In this document: positions 47,722 to 59,140 of the stretch, piece after piece
Layout of the letters: every line of letters begins with the position of its first letter
Position numbering within the stretch: the stretch's first letter is position 1
NCBI GenBank assembly: GCA_001692895.1
Contig: KV748274.1
Coordinates: 248,001-312,000 of the forward strand
From: Cenococcum geophilum 1.58
Lineage: Eukaryota > Ascomycota > Dothideomycetes > Gloniales > Gloniaceae
Length of the DNA: 64,000 nt
Direction: 5' to 3'
The notes under the pieces: generated by a model
Databases searched by the model: none
What the model was told of the DNA's origin: nothing
What the model saw: only the letters and a program-made list of their open reading frames with translations
Position numbers and translations under genes: made by a program

Positions 47722-47878
47722 CTATTAGATGCTGCAAACTTATTACAAAACGCGTAAATTGCTATTAGGGTGCTGCAAACTTGTTGCAAAACGTGCGTTT
47801 TGCGCAAATTGGCGATCGTATAGTTTGCGGCAATTTGCCGCAAACCGCAACAACGACCCTAAAAAAAATTTCCTAATG
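47722..47878. repeat. Right terminus and subterminal repeats of G
   Basis: Two 40 bp direct repeats beginning CTATTAG(A/G) and GCTGCAAACTTGTTGC (47722 and 47762) are followed by palindromes (CAAAACGTGCGTTTTG, then GTTTGCGGCAATTTGCCGC). The terminal block GCAACAACGACCCT and AAAAAAAATTTCCTAATG is the inverted counterpart of the start of G. Arrays of subterminal repeats like these are usual near DNA transposon ends, where transposase binds. Confidence 0.65.
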
Positions 47879-47895
47879 ATTATCTTTTAACTATA
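47879..47895 (-). pseudogene. F2 pol fragment between G and the MITE
   Basis: These 17 bases continue F2 after the right ATTAT and correspond to F1 at about 3676-3693. They end in the TA that is duplicated around the MITE. Confidence 0.75.
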
Positions 47896-48302
47896 ACGTA
47901 TTCTACCACCGAGCCGGCCACCCTACCGAGCCGGCCACTTTAAAATACACTAAAAAGCCGATATTTGAATCTTAAATATCTTAACCACTACTTAATAATA
48001 TTTTCTAAAAATTTAAATATAAGCTTTTATATACCTATTTTAATACTTATTACAATATAAGAGTATGCGCTCCGGTAGTTGTTAAGATATTAAAAAATAT
48101 CTCTATTTTTAACCCCTAAACTCTATATTATAATAACCACCTAGCTGCACGCTTTAGTATTATAATATATACTAAAATAGGTATATAAGAGCTTATATTT
48201 AAATTTTTAGAAAATATTATTAAGTAGTGGTTGAGATATTTAAGATTCAAATATTGGCTTTTTGGTGTATTTTGAAGTGGCCGGCTCGGTAGTAGAATAC
48301 GT
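47896..48302. mobile_element. 407 bp foldback MITE with TA duplication
   Basis: The terminal inverted repeats of about 150 bp start ACGTATTCTACCACCGAGCC and contain CACTACTTAATAATATTTTC. They are flanked by TA at 47894-47895 and 48303-48304. F1 provides the empty site (CTATAGTATACTAC). The CCGAGCCGGCCAC unit is duplicated in the left arm only. TA duplication and long terminal repeats fit a Tc1/mariner-type MITE; it codes for nothing. Confidence 0.88.
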
Positions 48303-48589
48303 TAGTATATTACTGGACGCTATATATTCCTATACTTCTATAATAAGTATACTCCTAGTATAAAGTCTAATGCGTCCATTTCTACAACTATATCTAACTT
48401 TAGTTAATAGATCTTAAGGATTAGCTCCTAGGTAAATAACTCCTTAAGTTCCTTAAATAACTTCTTTTATTTATCTCCCTATGCCTATAGTTCCTCTTTC
48501 TTTATAAGCCTAGTAAATGGTTTAATATTCTTTAACTACTATACTATAAACCTCCTATAGTAGTTCTAACCCCTAAAAATAACCTTAAC
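48303..48589 (-). pseudogene. F2 pol fragment (RNase H region)
   Basis: Collinear with F1 3693-3985, continuing to the TTAAC duplication at 48585-48589. No frame survives. Confidence 0.8.
48585..48589. repeat. TSD of the solo LTR (TTAAC)
   Basis: TTAAC at 48585-48589 is repeated at 50062-50066, and F1 has the single copy (CCTTAACTATATT). Confidence 0.88.
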
Positions 48590-49951
48590 TGTTACGGACG
48601 CTTTAAGTACAATATTACGACTACTAGGAGAGGAGTTAGAAGTAGCTAGTTAGTTAATTAAGGCACAGTCTAGAATAGAATTAGTAGAACTATATAACGA
48701 GGAATGGTAACTAAGGTTATATAATATAATCTATATAATCTAAAAGACCTATAGGATCTATAGTAGAGTAGATAGAGTATACGTACCTTATATATAAAGG
48801 GGATTTCTTAGGAGTATAGTTATATATTTAAAGGACTATAGTCCCTACCTAGATAGTTCTCTTCTTTATAGTAAATCTTAGAATATAATTAGAGTTAATC
48901 TATTAGGCAACTACTCTACTAGTTATTATTATATTAGGCCGTTAAAATCGGACTCTATACCTATACGTGGTGACGGCTACAAACCTAGTCTTTAAAGTTT
49001 AGACCTAAAGCTAACGTAAAGACGTTATATAGCGTGCGGATAGGACCTAATAGTGGTTATAGGCGTTAAGGGCGGTGGTGAAAAATTTTTGGATGGTGAG
49101 ATCTTAAAAACTACTACTGTTGGCTCTCTACAATACGACGACTACTACGCTGTTCTCCTATTTAGGGCACCTGTACGATCTAATATAGATGTATAGTATT
49201 CGATAACATCCCCTATCCCCTAGTAGAAAGCATTAATAACCTTATATTAATGAATAAATAAGCGTAAATAAACGAACGAGTAAATATACGGCCCCTCTTA
49301 ACCCCTAAGGCGATCGCCCGCGAAGCATGCGGTTACTTACTATACTGCCGTAATACTACTAAAAGCGGCAGCTGGATAACCCTGTACGGTTTTCCTTATC
49401 TCCTCTTAACGAAGTAGTGCCCTTAGAGAGGGCCTAGTGACTAGGGCCTAGGCATAAAAGATACTTAGATACACATATATACATATCCCGCTTTCATCTT
49501 TTAGTATTAGGATAGTAGAACGGATAAATCCCCCTTACGCCTTTAATAGGCCTTAGGGGGGGGGGAGGTATAGCGTATATAGTAATAGTTAACAAGAGAT
49601 AGTATATAGGGGGTGGTTAAGATATAGGACACAACTATAAGTATATAGCAATCGATTAGTAAGGCCTAGCTAGGACGTAGTAAACCCTAGCTTTAAATAA
49701 GCTAGAGAAGGAAGTAGTGATTTCTAAGGAGTTTAAAATATCTAAGGAGGAGGACGTAGCTATAGGCCTATAGGGCCGCTGCTACGTGCAGGTATGGTAA
49801 TTTAGGGTTTTTTATCCTACTAAGGTGGCTTATAGGGTTTTTCCTCCCCTAATATATTAGGGGTTTTCTTCCTGTAAATTTATAAGTTTCCCCTATATAT
49901 AAAGTAATCTGCGTAGGCCGTATAGGATCCGTATTAGCCCTTAAGCAATGA

Positions 49952-49985
<34 letters not shown>

Positions 49986-50061
49986 TGTTAACTTCTTATT
50001 TACCTATATACCTAGCCTATTAATAAGTTTACCATAGTTCCTACTATAAGGCTTTATTATA
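48590..50061 (+). repeat. Solo LTR of the F family, with an insertion
   Basis: Start TGTTACGGAC, end GCTTTATTATA; without the insertion at 48936-49986 it is 421 bp. It is closest to the F0 LTR at 10-435 and lies opposite to F2. Flanking TTAAC copies show that a full element once inserted here and lost its body by LTR-LTR recombination. Confidence 0.9.
48936..49973 (+). mobile_element. 1.04 kb insertion with (ATT)n tail in the solo LTR
   Basis: It is flanked by a 13 bp duplication TTATTATTATATT (48923-48935 and 49974-49986). The long duplication and the (ATT)n 3' tail fit target-primed insertion by a LINE or a LINE-mobilised SINE. It starts AGGCCGTTAAAATCGG; no RT, ORF1 or clear tRNA-type A/B boxes were found. 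It has more GC and fewer RIP-type features than its host LTR. The repeat in the tail makes the exact right end ambiguous. Confidence 0.55.
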
Positions 50062-50066
50062 TTAAC

Positions 50067-50228
50067 TGTGTTATATTCTCTAGTTCTTACTAACTTACTA
50101 TAGCTTTAATCTTCTTTAGGTCTATACTAATATAACCTAGTTTAATAATAAATCCTATAAAATTGGTCATCCTAGTAAAGAACTTATATTTCTTAATTAC
50201 TACTAGTATCTGTTTTTTTATAGTCTCC
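50067..50228 (-). pseudogene. F2 pol fragment (end of RT)
   Basis: Collinear with F1 at about 3990-4155; ends at the TTAAG duplicated by element E. It continues at 59141. Confidence 0.8.
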
Positions 50229-50233
50229 TTAAG
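50229..50233. repeat. TSD of element E (TTAAG)
   Basis: TTAAG at 50229-50233 and 59136-59140 flanks E exactly. Confidence 0.92.
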
Positions 50234-50448
50234 TGTAAGGGGATCTTGTAGATAGGGGGCTATAAGGACACGATTAGAATAGGATAGATTAGTAAAAGAG
50301 ATGAATCCTTAAGGAGGTAAGGCCTCTAGGATTGTAGAGACTATATACTACAGGTACGTGCCTTTAGTACGTAACTAGTAACTATCTAAGGGGCGTCCGG
50401 GGGTTGTCCTAAGGGCAACCCAAGGTGTCCGCAATAATATCCCTTATA
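50234..50448 (-). repeat. Element E 3' LTR
   Basis: This 215 bp LTR starts TGTAAGGGGATC and ends TATCCCTTATA. It matches 58921-59135. A run of C (polypurine tract on the minus strand) follows at 50452-50461 after one N. Confidence 0.93.
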
Positions 50449-50461
50449 TTNCCCCCCCCCC

Positions 50462-51579
50462 TTCTTATAGTTAGCCCCTAATCGCCATTACCTTACAATA
50501 GGGAGATTATAAGGGCTTATCCCGGAAGAGGTTTGGAGAGATGTTAGAGAGGTATCGGTATACCGCTATATATTATTTATCTATTTAACCCCTACTTTAA
50601 ACTCCTAAAAAACCTTAATAAGGAAAAAATATAACTAGAGAAAAGATATGAGGATTGTTAAGACACCTATTAAAAGCTTACCAGAAGTATACTGGTGACT
50701 ACCTAAGCTAATATAGGGATTTTTATATAACTCTGCTTCTAAGCCTTTATGCCAGTCTGTAATTAATTATAAGTATTATAGGTAATTTGGTGTTCTAGTA
50801 TAGTTCCGTAGAACCTTTTAGTATGGGATTTAACGTATAGAGCCTTGGCTTGCCGTCGTTTTTAACTATTAAGATATAATCTGTAATTGTTTTATATAAT
50901 CCTCTGCGTCACTAACGCATTGTTCCTACATCTGCCCTTAGGCTATTAGATACGGTTAAGGTATTAATTAGTTAATTAAGGAGACTTATCTCCTAAGATT
51001 TGGTGTATATGCTTTTAAATCTAATAGTCCTGTGCTATATATTTGGCGTAGCTCTACTACCTAGTAAACAGGAGGGACTCTTTGCAATAGCACCTGTAGC
51101 TATTATGCAATTGTTAAGAACGTCTATAACGTTGTTTTTTAATACTATAGTATCGTTTTAGGTCTAATTTAACCTATATGCGTCTTTAATTTAACGTTTT
51201 AATTGCCTTCCCCCGGCCGCGTAGTTAGTTTTTATAAGGAAGTGATAGTTAAATAACTTATACGCGTGTTTCCTTCCTTTTAAATAGCGCTATTGTAACG
51301 GAGTTATATTGGCAAGGTTGCGGCTATTTACTAGAAGGGTATTAGACGGTGAAGTATAAAGACACTTTGCTTATCGAGCTTAATCCTTTTCCTTAATACC
51401 TTACTTCCTATTATTAACCTTTATTTAATTTGGACGTATTTTTAATATATTATTAAGATTTTCTTCTTTTTTATTATTAATTTAATATACCTCTTTGTTC
51501 TCCTACTAACTGCTCTTTTAAGTAAATTCTATAGCATATTTTAGCCCTACCTTTGCATATAAAACCCTAACCTCCGCTA
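50462..51579. other. E 3' region, no clear gene
   Basis: Frames on both strands are interrupted at about the rate expected for AT-rich DNA, so I do not call a gene. It is not related to other parts of the window. Confidence 0.35.
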
Positions 51580-52800
51580 ACCCATAACTAGTGCTAGTCC
51601 TGCCTAAATGATTTTGCCTATATATCTTTAAAAGACTAGAAATCTAATAATAGGATTCTGGAGGCTTATAATAAGACATATTGCGTTAAATCTAATACCT
51701 TTAGTCCTTATAATTGATGTATACGTACTAAGAGCGGTAGTTGCGTTAAGGTAAGCTTTTCTATCCTTAATAGATTTCTATTACTGACTTTAAGCTTTAA
51801 TAGCCTAGGCCTAAGTGGCGACAATCCTTTAATATTCTTAACTACTATATTGCCCGGGCTTTGTCTTATTCTAGCGCTAATACTAAATGTCTTAGTTAAA
51901 TTTAAGACTATGCCATAGCTATCTATACTGCCTATAATTCCTAGTAAGCTAGCTAGCAACGCCTAATATAAAAGCAAGGTTAGTATACTAAGGATAGGGT
52001 ACAGGATAGGGGTGATAAGAAGAAGGTCGCTGTCTACTATAGGAAGGAGTTTGCGCATACGCGTTAAGTTTTAAAAGAGCATAATATGATATAGTATTAA
52101 GTAGGTTACCCTTTAGGTACCTAGCGGATAGGTGACTAATAGTTGCCGTAGTAAGGTCTTAGTAGTTCTGGACTATACTAGCTAGCTAACATCTCTATTT
52201 ATTTTAGGCTTAAGCGTGTCTTTATTGACTATAAGTTTACGCCGCAAGAGCTTTATTAGTATTGGTTTGGACCTAATGTTAGTATTAAGCGTTTAAGAGT
52301 CTCTGCTCTAGCTACACCTTATTATTTTACCCCTATTTTTATACCTACTTATACGCTTATTAAGGCATCTGGATCCTATTCTCGTTAGCCATTACTTAGT
52401 AGCCCAATAGATACTAATCCTACTCCTAATAATAAGGCGTAGTGGCTTTTCAGATTAGGTATTTGTGGTTTAGACTTTTGGGATTCGTTCTTGTATATAG
52501 TAGCAATTAAGGACCTTGATTAGGCGCTTAGGAAGGCCTTGTAAGGCTTTTAAAAAGGGCTTAGAAGCCTTAAGAATAATATTCCTGGTATAGATTAATA
52601 AATAAAAATACAATTCTAGCAAAATGCCTTATTAACTCTATGCTATATATATAAAAAGGCTGAGGACCTGTCCTGCCTTAGGCTGTAGCCCTATCCCTAT
52701 AGTTTCCGGAGCCTATCTGTTCTATATCTAATTTGACCTATTTACTCTTTTCGCGAGCTTTCTTTATAGGTCGCGATAATACCGTAGTATTAGAGCGCTT
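51580..52800 (+). pseudogene. Candidate antisense reading frame in E
   Basis: On the plus strand, opposite to gag-pol, one frame reads as plausible protein if TAA/TAG are mutated Gln. The clearest part is 52080-52600, with FIDYKFTPQELY, YWFGPNVSIKRL, ICGLDFWDSFLYIVAIKDLD and FQKGLRSLKNN, and it may run on to about 52800. I recognise no family. It could be a cargo or accessory ORF of the element, an old captured gene or chance; a shorter stop-free minus frame (51708-51959) competes. Confidence 0.3.
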
Positions 52801-52844
52801 TCTATAACTTATAGATTGTGGACCTTAGTCCTAATATTCTTTTA

Positions 52845-55800
52845 GAATATCTTTATAATAATTAAGGTGATCCTCTAGTTCCTATATAGAGTCTTTAGCA
52901 GGCTAGCCTAGCTATTTAACTTTAAATTAAAGCTTGTTCTTAATAGACTTATAGCATAGTATAGCTTTAACCTTGTACTGCTCGCCTACTACCTTAGGGT
53001 ATTTAATTGGGCCTAGACGGAAGTTCTTTTCTAGCAGTAGTCTATACTATAGCTTTAGTAGGTTTATATAAAACACTAGATATATATAGGCTATAGATAG
53101 GGGTAGCTAGAGACAATAAGCTAGCTTGCTAATTTATTCCTTAACTTAGAAGGGACCTAGGTATCTTATATTAAGCTTCTTTAATAGTCAATGGGTTTTA
53201 ATATTTGTTAAACGTAATAGAACCTTATTGCCTACTCCGAAATGCTTGTTTTAGTGCTTACGGTTATACTAAAGTCTTTACTACTCTTGGGCATTTTATA
53301 GGCTCTGCTTTATATACTTCTATTACTCCTTTTATTTTTAGAGGTATCCTTATACTCTCTAGTAAATATTTTTAGACTTCCCGGTAGGATCCTATAACTA
53401 ATTATACGGCCTTAGCTAGTAATCGTTGGGTATACTATTAAACCTAGATAGTTAAACGCTATAGGCAATCTGGATTGGTGTATACTTATATAATATATAT
53501 TGCTTTAAATTATAAGCGTATTCTGTGTACGGGAGTAGCTTATACTAATTGTCTTACTAGTAGTTTAAATACATCTATAGGTAAGACTCTAGTTCCTAGT
53601 TCTAGCGTTTTGTTTGCCCGTCCGTTTATAGATGGAAAGCTATACTATAATAGTAGTCTATCTTTAAATAGAAGCATAGGTCCGACTAGTATTAGCTTAT
53701 AAAGACGCTGCCTCTATTAGTAATAATGGAGTGTAGCTAATCTACTTTAAAAAAGCATTTCTCCTTAATTAAGTTAGCGAGTTTTTGTATATTAATTATC
53801 TTATTAACGGGAAGGTATTAGACGTACTTTAAAAACCTATTAATAAGTACAAGGACCGAATTATATATTCATCCTTAGCTATCTTTAAATGGCGGGAGAT
53901 CCGTAATAAAGTTTATGGCGTAATGTTGCTATGGCTTACTAGCGGGGGGAACTAATTTAAGTAGACTTTATGGCTTATGTCTGCGGATCTTGTATACTTA
54001 ATACTTCTTATAATAGCTAATATACTCCTTTACTTCCTAATTAAGCCTTAGCTAATAGTATTTACGCTAAAGTAATTCTACTATCTTTACTTAACTATAG
54101 TGGCCGCCTAAAGGATTATTATAATTCTTTATAAGAATCTTTTATTATAGATTTGCTTTTTATAGTACCTAAACCTTACTACCTTTACGTAGTAGGCCTA
54201 TTGGGTTTAGTTCCTAATAGTAGCGCCTAGCAGCTTTTTTTCCGTCACGTTTCCGGTCTACTTCCGTATTAAGGATAGTATAGAAAGCGTCCCTCTATTA
54301 TACCTTATGGATGAGGTCTATTAACCCTTTAGATAGTTCCTAAGTAAAAGCTATTTTATTCTATACTGCTCCAAGTATAAGACTAGATAGTACTATAGAT
54401 CTTATAACTCTTTAATGCGCGTATATTAGGAAGGCCGCTATAAGGTTAAAGTCCTTTAGTTATTATAGGGCTCCGAGTTCCAATTGCTCTATAGCTTCGC
54501 TATTGGCTTAAGGGGATAGCTTAGTAATTAGGGATAGTGTATTACTAGGTTCTAAGAATGTATTAGGGATATTTTATCTAGGTATATTTAGACCCTTATT
54601 AGTAACGGACTAGGTACTAGCCGGAACGTTAATGGAAACCAATAGGGCTTACACCGCCTAAAACTCAGTATATAGAGTTATAGGTGCTTAAGTATCCTAT
54701 ACCTAGAGCTTATTCTATAATATAGGGAGTAAGATATCTATTATCTGTTTTCCTTCTCCTGTTTTAAAGCCTTTAGCATAATCTAGCCGTTATAATAGTC
54801 TATTAGTAGGGTTGCTTTCCCCTAGCTTATATTTAATCTCAAAATTAAATCGCGCGAGCTCCTCTGCCTATCTGGCTTATTAAGGTATAAGCTCCTTTAT
54901 AGTTATAAAGTAGCGTAGATTATGGTAATTTAAAAGTATATAAGTAGTATAGCTCGCGTGCTTAAGGTAGTGTCGCCACTATTTAAAGCAGTTAACTATA
55001 GCCAGCAGTTCCTTATTGTGGGTATAATACCTAACTTTAGGTCCCTAGAATTTTCTACTATAAAATACTATTAGTCTCTAATAGAGCTAGGTAGCGTCTA
55101 GATACCTATTAGGTTATAGTAGGATACCAATAAGGGCGAAATTTAATACATTAGTAATTATTATTAATAGCTAATTTAGGTTAAAATGCCGTAGTAATAG
55201 AGCTTTTATAAACTTTATGCAAAGTTCCCGGAAGGCCTTCTAAACCTTTCCGGGCTATAACCATAGCTTATACCATTTAGTTAGTCCCTTCTTAGTTTTC
55301 TTCCTTACCACCTTTAAGCTTTTTGCTCTTTAGGTTAGGTCTTAAGAAGCTTCCATAATATAGTTAAATAGGTATTAGGTGACGTCTAAGTAGTTATAAA
55401 TAAAGCGCCTATAGAAATTGGCAAAGCCTAGGAACACTTAAACATCCTAGTAGCTCTCTAGCTCCGGCCACTCCTAAATCATCTACATCTGTACTAGGTC
55501 TATAATTATACCTATAGGCGTTACGATATAACCCAGGAACTTGACCTACTTAGTATTAAAGATATATTTTAACGCCTTGGCGTAGAGGCCCTAATTATCT
55601 AAATATTCCAGTACTTCGCGGACATATTGCTTATACTAATCCTTATCTTCTAAGTAGATTAGGATGTTATCTAAATAGACGACGTATATGCGGTCGACTA
55701 GTCCCCCTAAGGCTTTATAAATATACAATTAGAATATTATAGGCGCATTAGCTAGCCCAAAAGGTATTACCAGATATTTAAAGTGGCTATATTAGGTCTT

Positions 55801-56900
55801 AAAAGCGGTCTTCTACTTATCCCCTTTTTTAATATAGAGCCTATAATAAGCGTCTTATAAATCTAACTTCGTAAAGATCTTCGCCCTAAATAATCAATCC
55901 AGCATTTCACTAACTAGTAGTAGTAGGTAACGATTCTTAATTATAATCTTATTAAGACCGCGATAGTCTATATATAGCCTTATAGTTCTATCTAGTTTTA
56001 GGATAAAGAGGATCGGCGCGCCTACCAGCGACTTATTAGGCCGGATCTATCCCTTTTCCAGTAAGCCATTAAGGTACTCCTATAGGATCTTAAGCTCTTT
56101 ACGCAAGAGGTTATAAATAGGAAGGTTTAACGGTTGTTTACCTTCTTCTAAATTAATTATATAATCGTACTCCAAGTTCTACAGTAGGACTTTAGCTCTC
56201 CTGCCCGAAAATACCTTTAGTAAATCCCTTAGGCCTACTAAAATATTTAATAAATCGGGGTCGCGTTCATCCTCTATATTATCGTTAGATAGGTCCCGGA
56301 GCTCCCTTAGGATACTTATAGGCAGCGTTATACGCTATAGTAGTTACTTATATATAGTTACTACCGTACATTACACCGTTTTATACGGTAGCCAGTAAAG
56401 GGTAAAGAAATCCTTAATATAGCGCTTAAGATGCCATAGTATACTCTCTATATATTACTTAAGCCAGAGTAACCTATAACGGTTAAAGTATCTTATAAGA
56501 TCCTTAAAATCGCCACCTCCCTATAATATTTCCGCGACCTATCCGGTAGTTCCCTATAGGGTCTCTATTATAAAGGGGTTATTACCTATACTAGGCTCTA
56601 TACCCATCTTATTATTAAATAGGGGTTAGATCCAATACTCCTTTAGGTGTAAAGCGTACACTATTTTACCTATGGCTATATTCTCTAGAATGTCCTTTAG
56701 GTTTATTAGTAATATACGCCCTTCTAAATCTTCATCGTTCTACTATTTAAAGGCTCCTGTCTTAAAGCGTACCTTAAAATCTACTTCCGTAAGCTAAGGG
56801 TATCTAAAGATAAGGTTATAACCTACAAAGTTAGCCGCCTAGAAGGGTTACGGGCCGACCACCTTAGTACGGTTATATATATCGGCCACTAACACTATAA
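52845..56900 (-). pseudogene. E pol: RT, RNase H, integrase, chromodomain
   Basis: Read on the minus strand, the RT shows PFGLANAPIIF at about 55755 and VVYLDNILIYLEDK at about 55640-55690, with the second catalytic Asp changed to Asn. RNase H lies at about 54900-55100 and integrase at about 53400-54350. The chromodomain at 52845-53000 (YKVKAIL...LQFKVKWLGQ) is clear. Stops occur at Gln and Trp positions. Inactive. Confidence 0.82.
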
Positions 56901-56999
56901 GCTTATAGGCACTATATAGTTTAATCCAATACTTATCTAGAAAGCCTATAGTAGGTTTCTGCCACCTTTACAATAGGATAAGTTTATACTCTTTTACCA

Positions 57000-58806
57000 A
57001 ATTATATTATATAAGATTGATTTTAGCGCCGCTATTATATAGTACTTAGAACTATTATACCTTACCTATAGGGAGTGTTATTTCTAGCTTAACAGCAATA
57101 CAGAAAGTCTCTCCTTCTATATCTTACCCTAGTTATAGCCAGGAAAAGTCCGCAACTAGGGCTTTTTTTTTTTAAATTATTAGTGCGGTTATTGCCCTAC
57201 TTATTCTTCTAATAGAATCTACCTCTAAAGTTTTCTTTTAACTTCTTAGAGTGTTCCCATAAAGGTGCCAGATAGGTATTAGGTTAACCCTAGGAGTCTT
57301 TCCCGTTATTTAAGGTTCCTAACTTTAACCCTTCTAAAGTTCTCTTTAAGAACGGCTTCTTTAAAGATTAGGTCTGCCCTATATTACTACTAAAGTGCCC
57401 ACGCTTTTAGTAACCCCCTAGCTTCCTACCAAAAGAGGTCTAATTCCTTACCGCATCCTCAGCGTTTAGAACCGCTCGTTCGAAATCCGCATATATAGTA
57501 ATCCACAGTAGGGCTCCTACGCGCTTTATTTTGTTACAAATTGCTAGCTTAATTCTAGCCTAGATAAATCTAATCTTCTCCTTCTTACGGACGCTGCCGT
57601 CCTTATTTTTAAAGGGCTCTAGATCTATCTATTAAGTATAAGTTTCTATAAAGTTTATAAACTAGCGGAAGTCTTAACGGTCCAGCTGTATATTATTCCA
57701 GAATTATTCTATATTGTTATATTATATAATATACGGATCTTAGGTCTAACCCTTTAGAAAAGTCTATAGCTATAGCCATATTATAATTTGCTCTTTATTA
57801 AGTTAATTAAGCGCGATCTAGTTTAGCAATTAGTCTTTAATCTTACTAATAATCTAGCATATACGCTCTTTGGTATTATCTTATATTATTAGCATTTTAA
57901 AGAAGTTATTTACCTCACGAACCCAATTATCTAGCTATTAGGCGTTAGGTCTATAACGAAGTTCTAAACTATTAAAGGCCTTAGCTAGTTAGTCTATATC
58001 CTTTTTCTATTTATTATATAAGTGCCTCTTTAAGTCTTCTATACCTCCTTAGGTAGGTACTAAGTAGCCCCTAAAAAGCCCTTAGCCTTAACTAGGTTAT
58101 AAAAAAAATTTGCCTAGCTTAGATTAAACCCTACTAGATCTAAATTTGCCCTTAGAGGGTTCTAATATATTTATTAGTAGCTTCCTCCCGCATGGCTTTT
58201 AAGAGCCTTATAATAGCTTCCTAATATCCGTCTTAAAGGAGATTAGTATAGGGCTCTTAACCTTCTAAACTCGGGCCTAGGGAAGCTCCTGCTATAGAGG
58301 TAGTGTTAGTACTAGTAGCTAGTATAGGCTTCCCAACGAGGCTCGGGTCTTAAGTTAGTAGTTAGCTTAAATTACCTAAAGGGGTAGGCCCGCTTGGCTT
58401 GTAAGCAGTCTATATACCATTACTATACTAATTATAAGCTAGTAGTCTTCCGGGAGGGTTCCGGTTAGTTTCCTAGTTAAACATATTAATGTATTTCTCT
58501 AGTATTTCTAGCTTAGGGGAAGATCTTAAAGTCGCCTTTAGCACTTAATCTTTTAATTGGCCTAGGTAGGGCCGGAGGGGTTCTAGTTACTTTCCGGCAG
58601 CGTTATAACCGTTATAAAGGATATCTACGTTTTCCTTAGCAGTGACCGTAGGTGTATAAGAGTCTTTAAGCTCCTAGAGCATCTAGGTATTAGGGCTCAT
58701 TTAGCCGTCTTACCTAAAGGGTTATATTGTCGCAATCTTTTACTATTAGAGGGACCTTCCTACCTTTACGCGACGGCTTTCCATAAGGTATCCGTAGAGT
58801 TTCCAT
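57000..58806 (-). pseudogene. E gag remnant
   Basis: The frame opens at an ATG complementary to 58804-58806 (METLRIPYGKPSRKGRKVPL). A Gag-type helical domain is at about 57480-57960 and a decayed zinc knuckle (KRGHFSSN) at about 57390. The protein would form particles around the element RNA. Confidence 0.7.
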
Positions 58807-58920
58807 TTAGGTTATCGCGAGATTTTAAGGGAGAATAGTAGTTGTAAACAAAAGATATAAACAAACAATCTGGTCCTTAAAGCCAACTACCCTTCTAAAA
58901 AAGAGTAGGAAGGATTTAAA

Positions 58921-59135
58921 TGTAAGGGGATCTTATAGACAGGGGGCTATAAGGACACGATTAGAATAGGATAGATTGGTAAGAGAGACGAATCCTTAAG
59001 GAGGTAAGGCCTCTAGAATTGTAGAGACTATATACTACAGGTATATGCCTCCGGCATATAACTAGCGACCATCCAAGGGGCGTCCGGGGGTTGTCCTAAG
59101 GGCAACCTAAGGTATCCGCAATAATATCCCTTACA
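58921..59135 (-). repeat. Element E 5' LTR
   Basis: This 215 bp LTR starts TGTAAGGGGATC and ends ATCCCTTACA, followed by TTAAG. It retains the intact CCCTTACA end that is mutated in the 3' LTR. Confidence 0.93.
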
Positions 59136-59140
59136 TTAAG

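Larger units (their letters stand above)
9702..47878. mobile_element. Unit G: 38 kb insertion with matching inverted ends
   Basis: The left end starts TAGGATTTTTTTGGCC followed by CGTTGTTGC. The right end, reverse-complemented, starts CATTAGGAAATTTTTTTT followed by AGGGTCGTTGTTGC. Both ends therefore share a T-rich block and the GTTGTTGC core in inverted orientation, and the unit is flanked by ATTAT. Without the later insertions about 5 kb remains: hairpin, satellite, copia gag remnant, tandem arrays and subterminal repeats. No transposase for these ends is visible. The three extra bases (CAT) at the right end leave the exact boundary uncertain. Confidence 0.55.
50234..59135 (-). mobile_element. 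Gypsy chromovirus E with a long extra 3' region
   Basis: E is an 8902 bp minus-strand element with 215 bp LTRs and TSD TTAAG, about 2.5 kb longer than the other Gypsy elements here. The excess is a 2.4 kb stretch between the chromodomain and the 3' LTR. It inserted into the RT region of F2. Confidence 0.93.

Noticed and set aside
49950..49986. (ATT)n run as an independent microsatellite
   Set aside because: It ends exactly at the 13 bp duplication and is better explained as the tail of the inserted element plus target sequence.
50648..51300. Plus-strand frame from an ATG at 50648 in element E
   Set aside because: Stops occur about as often as expected by chance in such AT-rich DNA, unlike in the real decayed pol frames.
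51708..51959. 83-codon stop-free minus-strand frame
   Set aside because: Short, starts at TTG, no family resemblance, and overlaps the longer candidate plus-strand frame; not strong enough to call.
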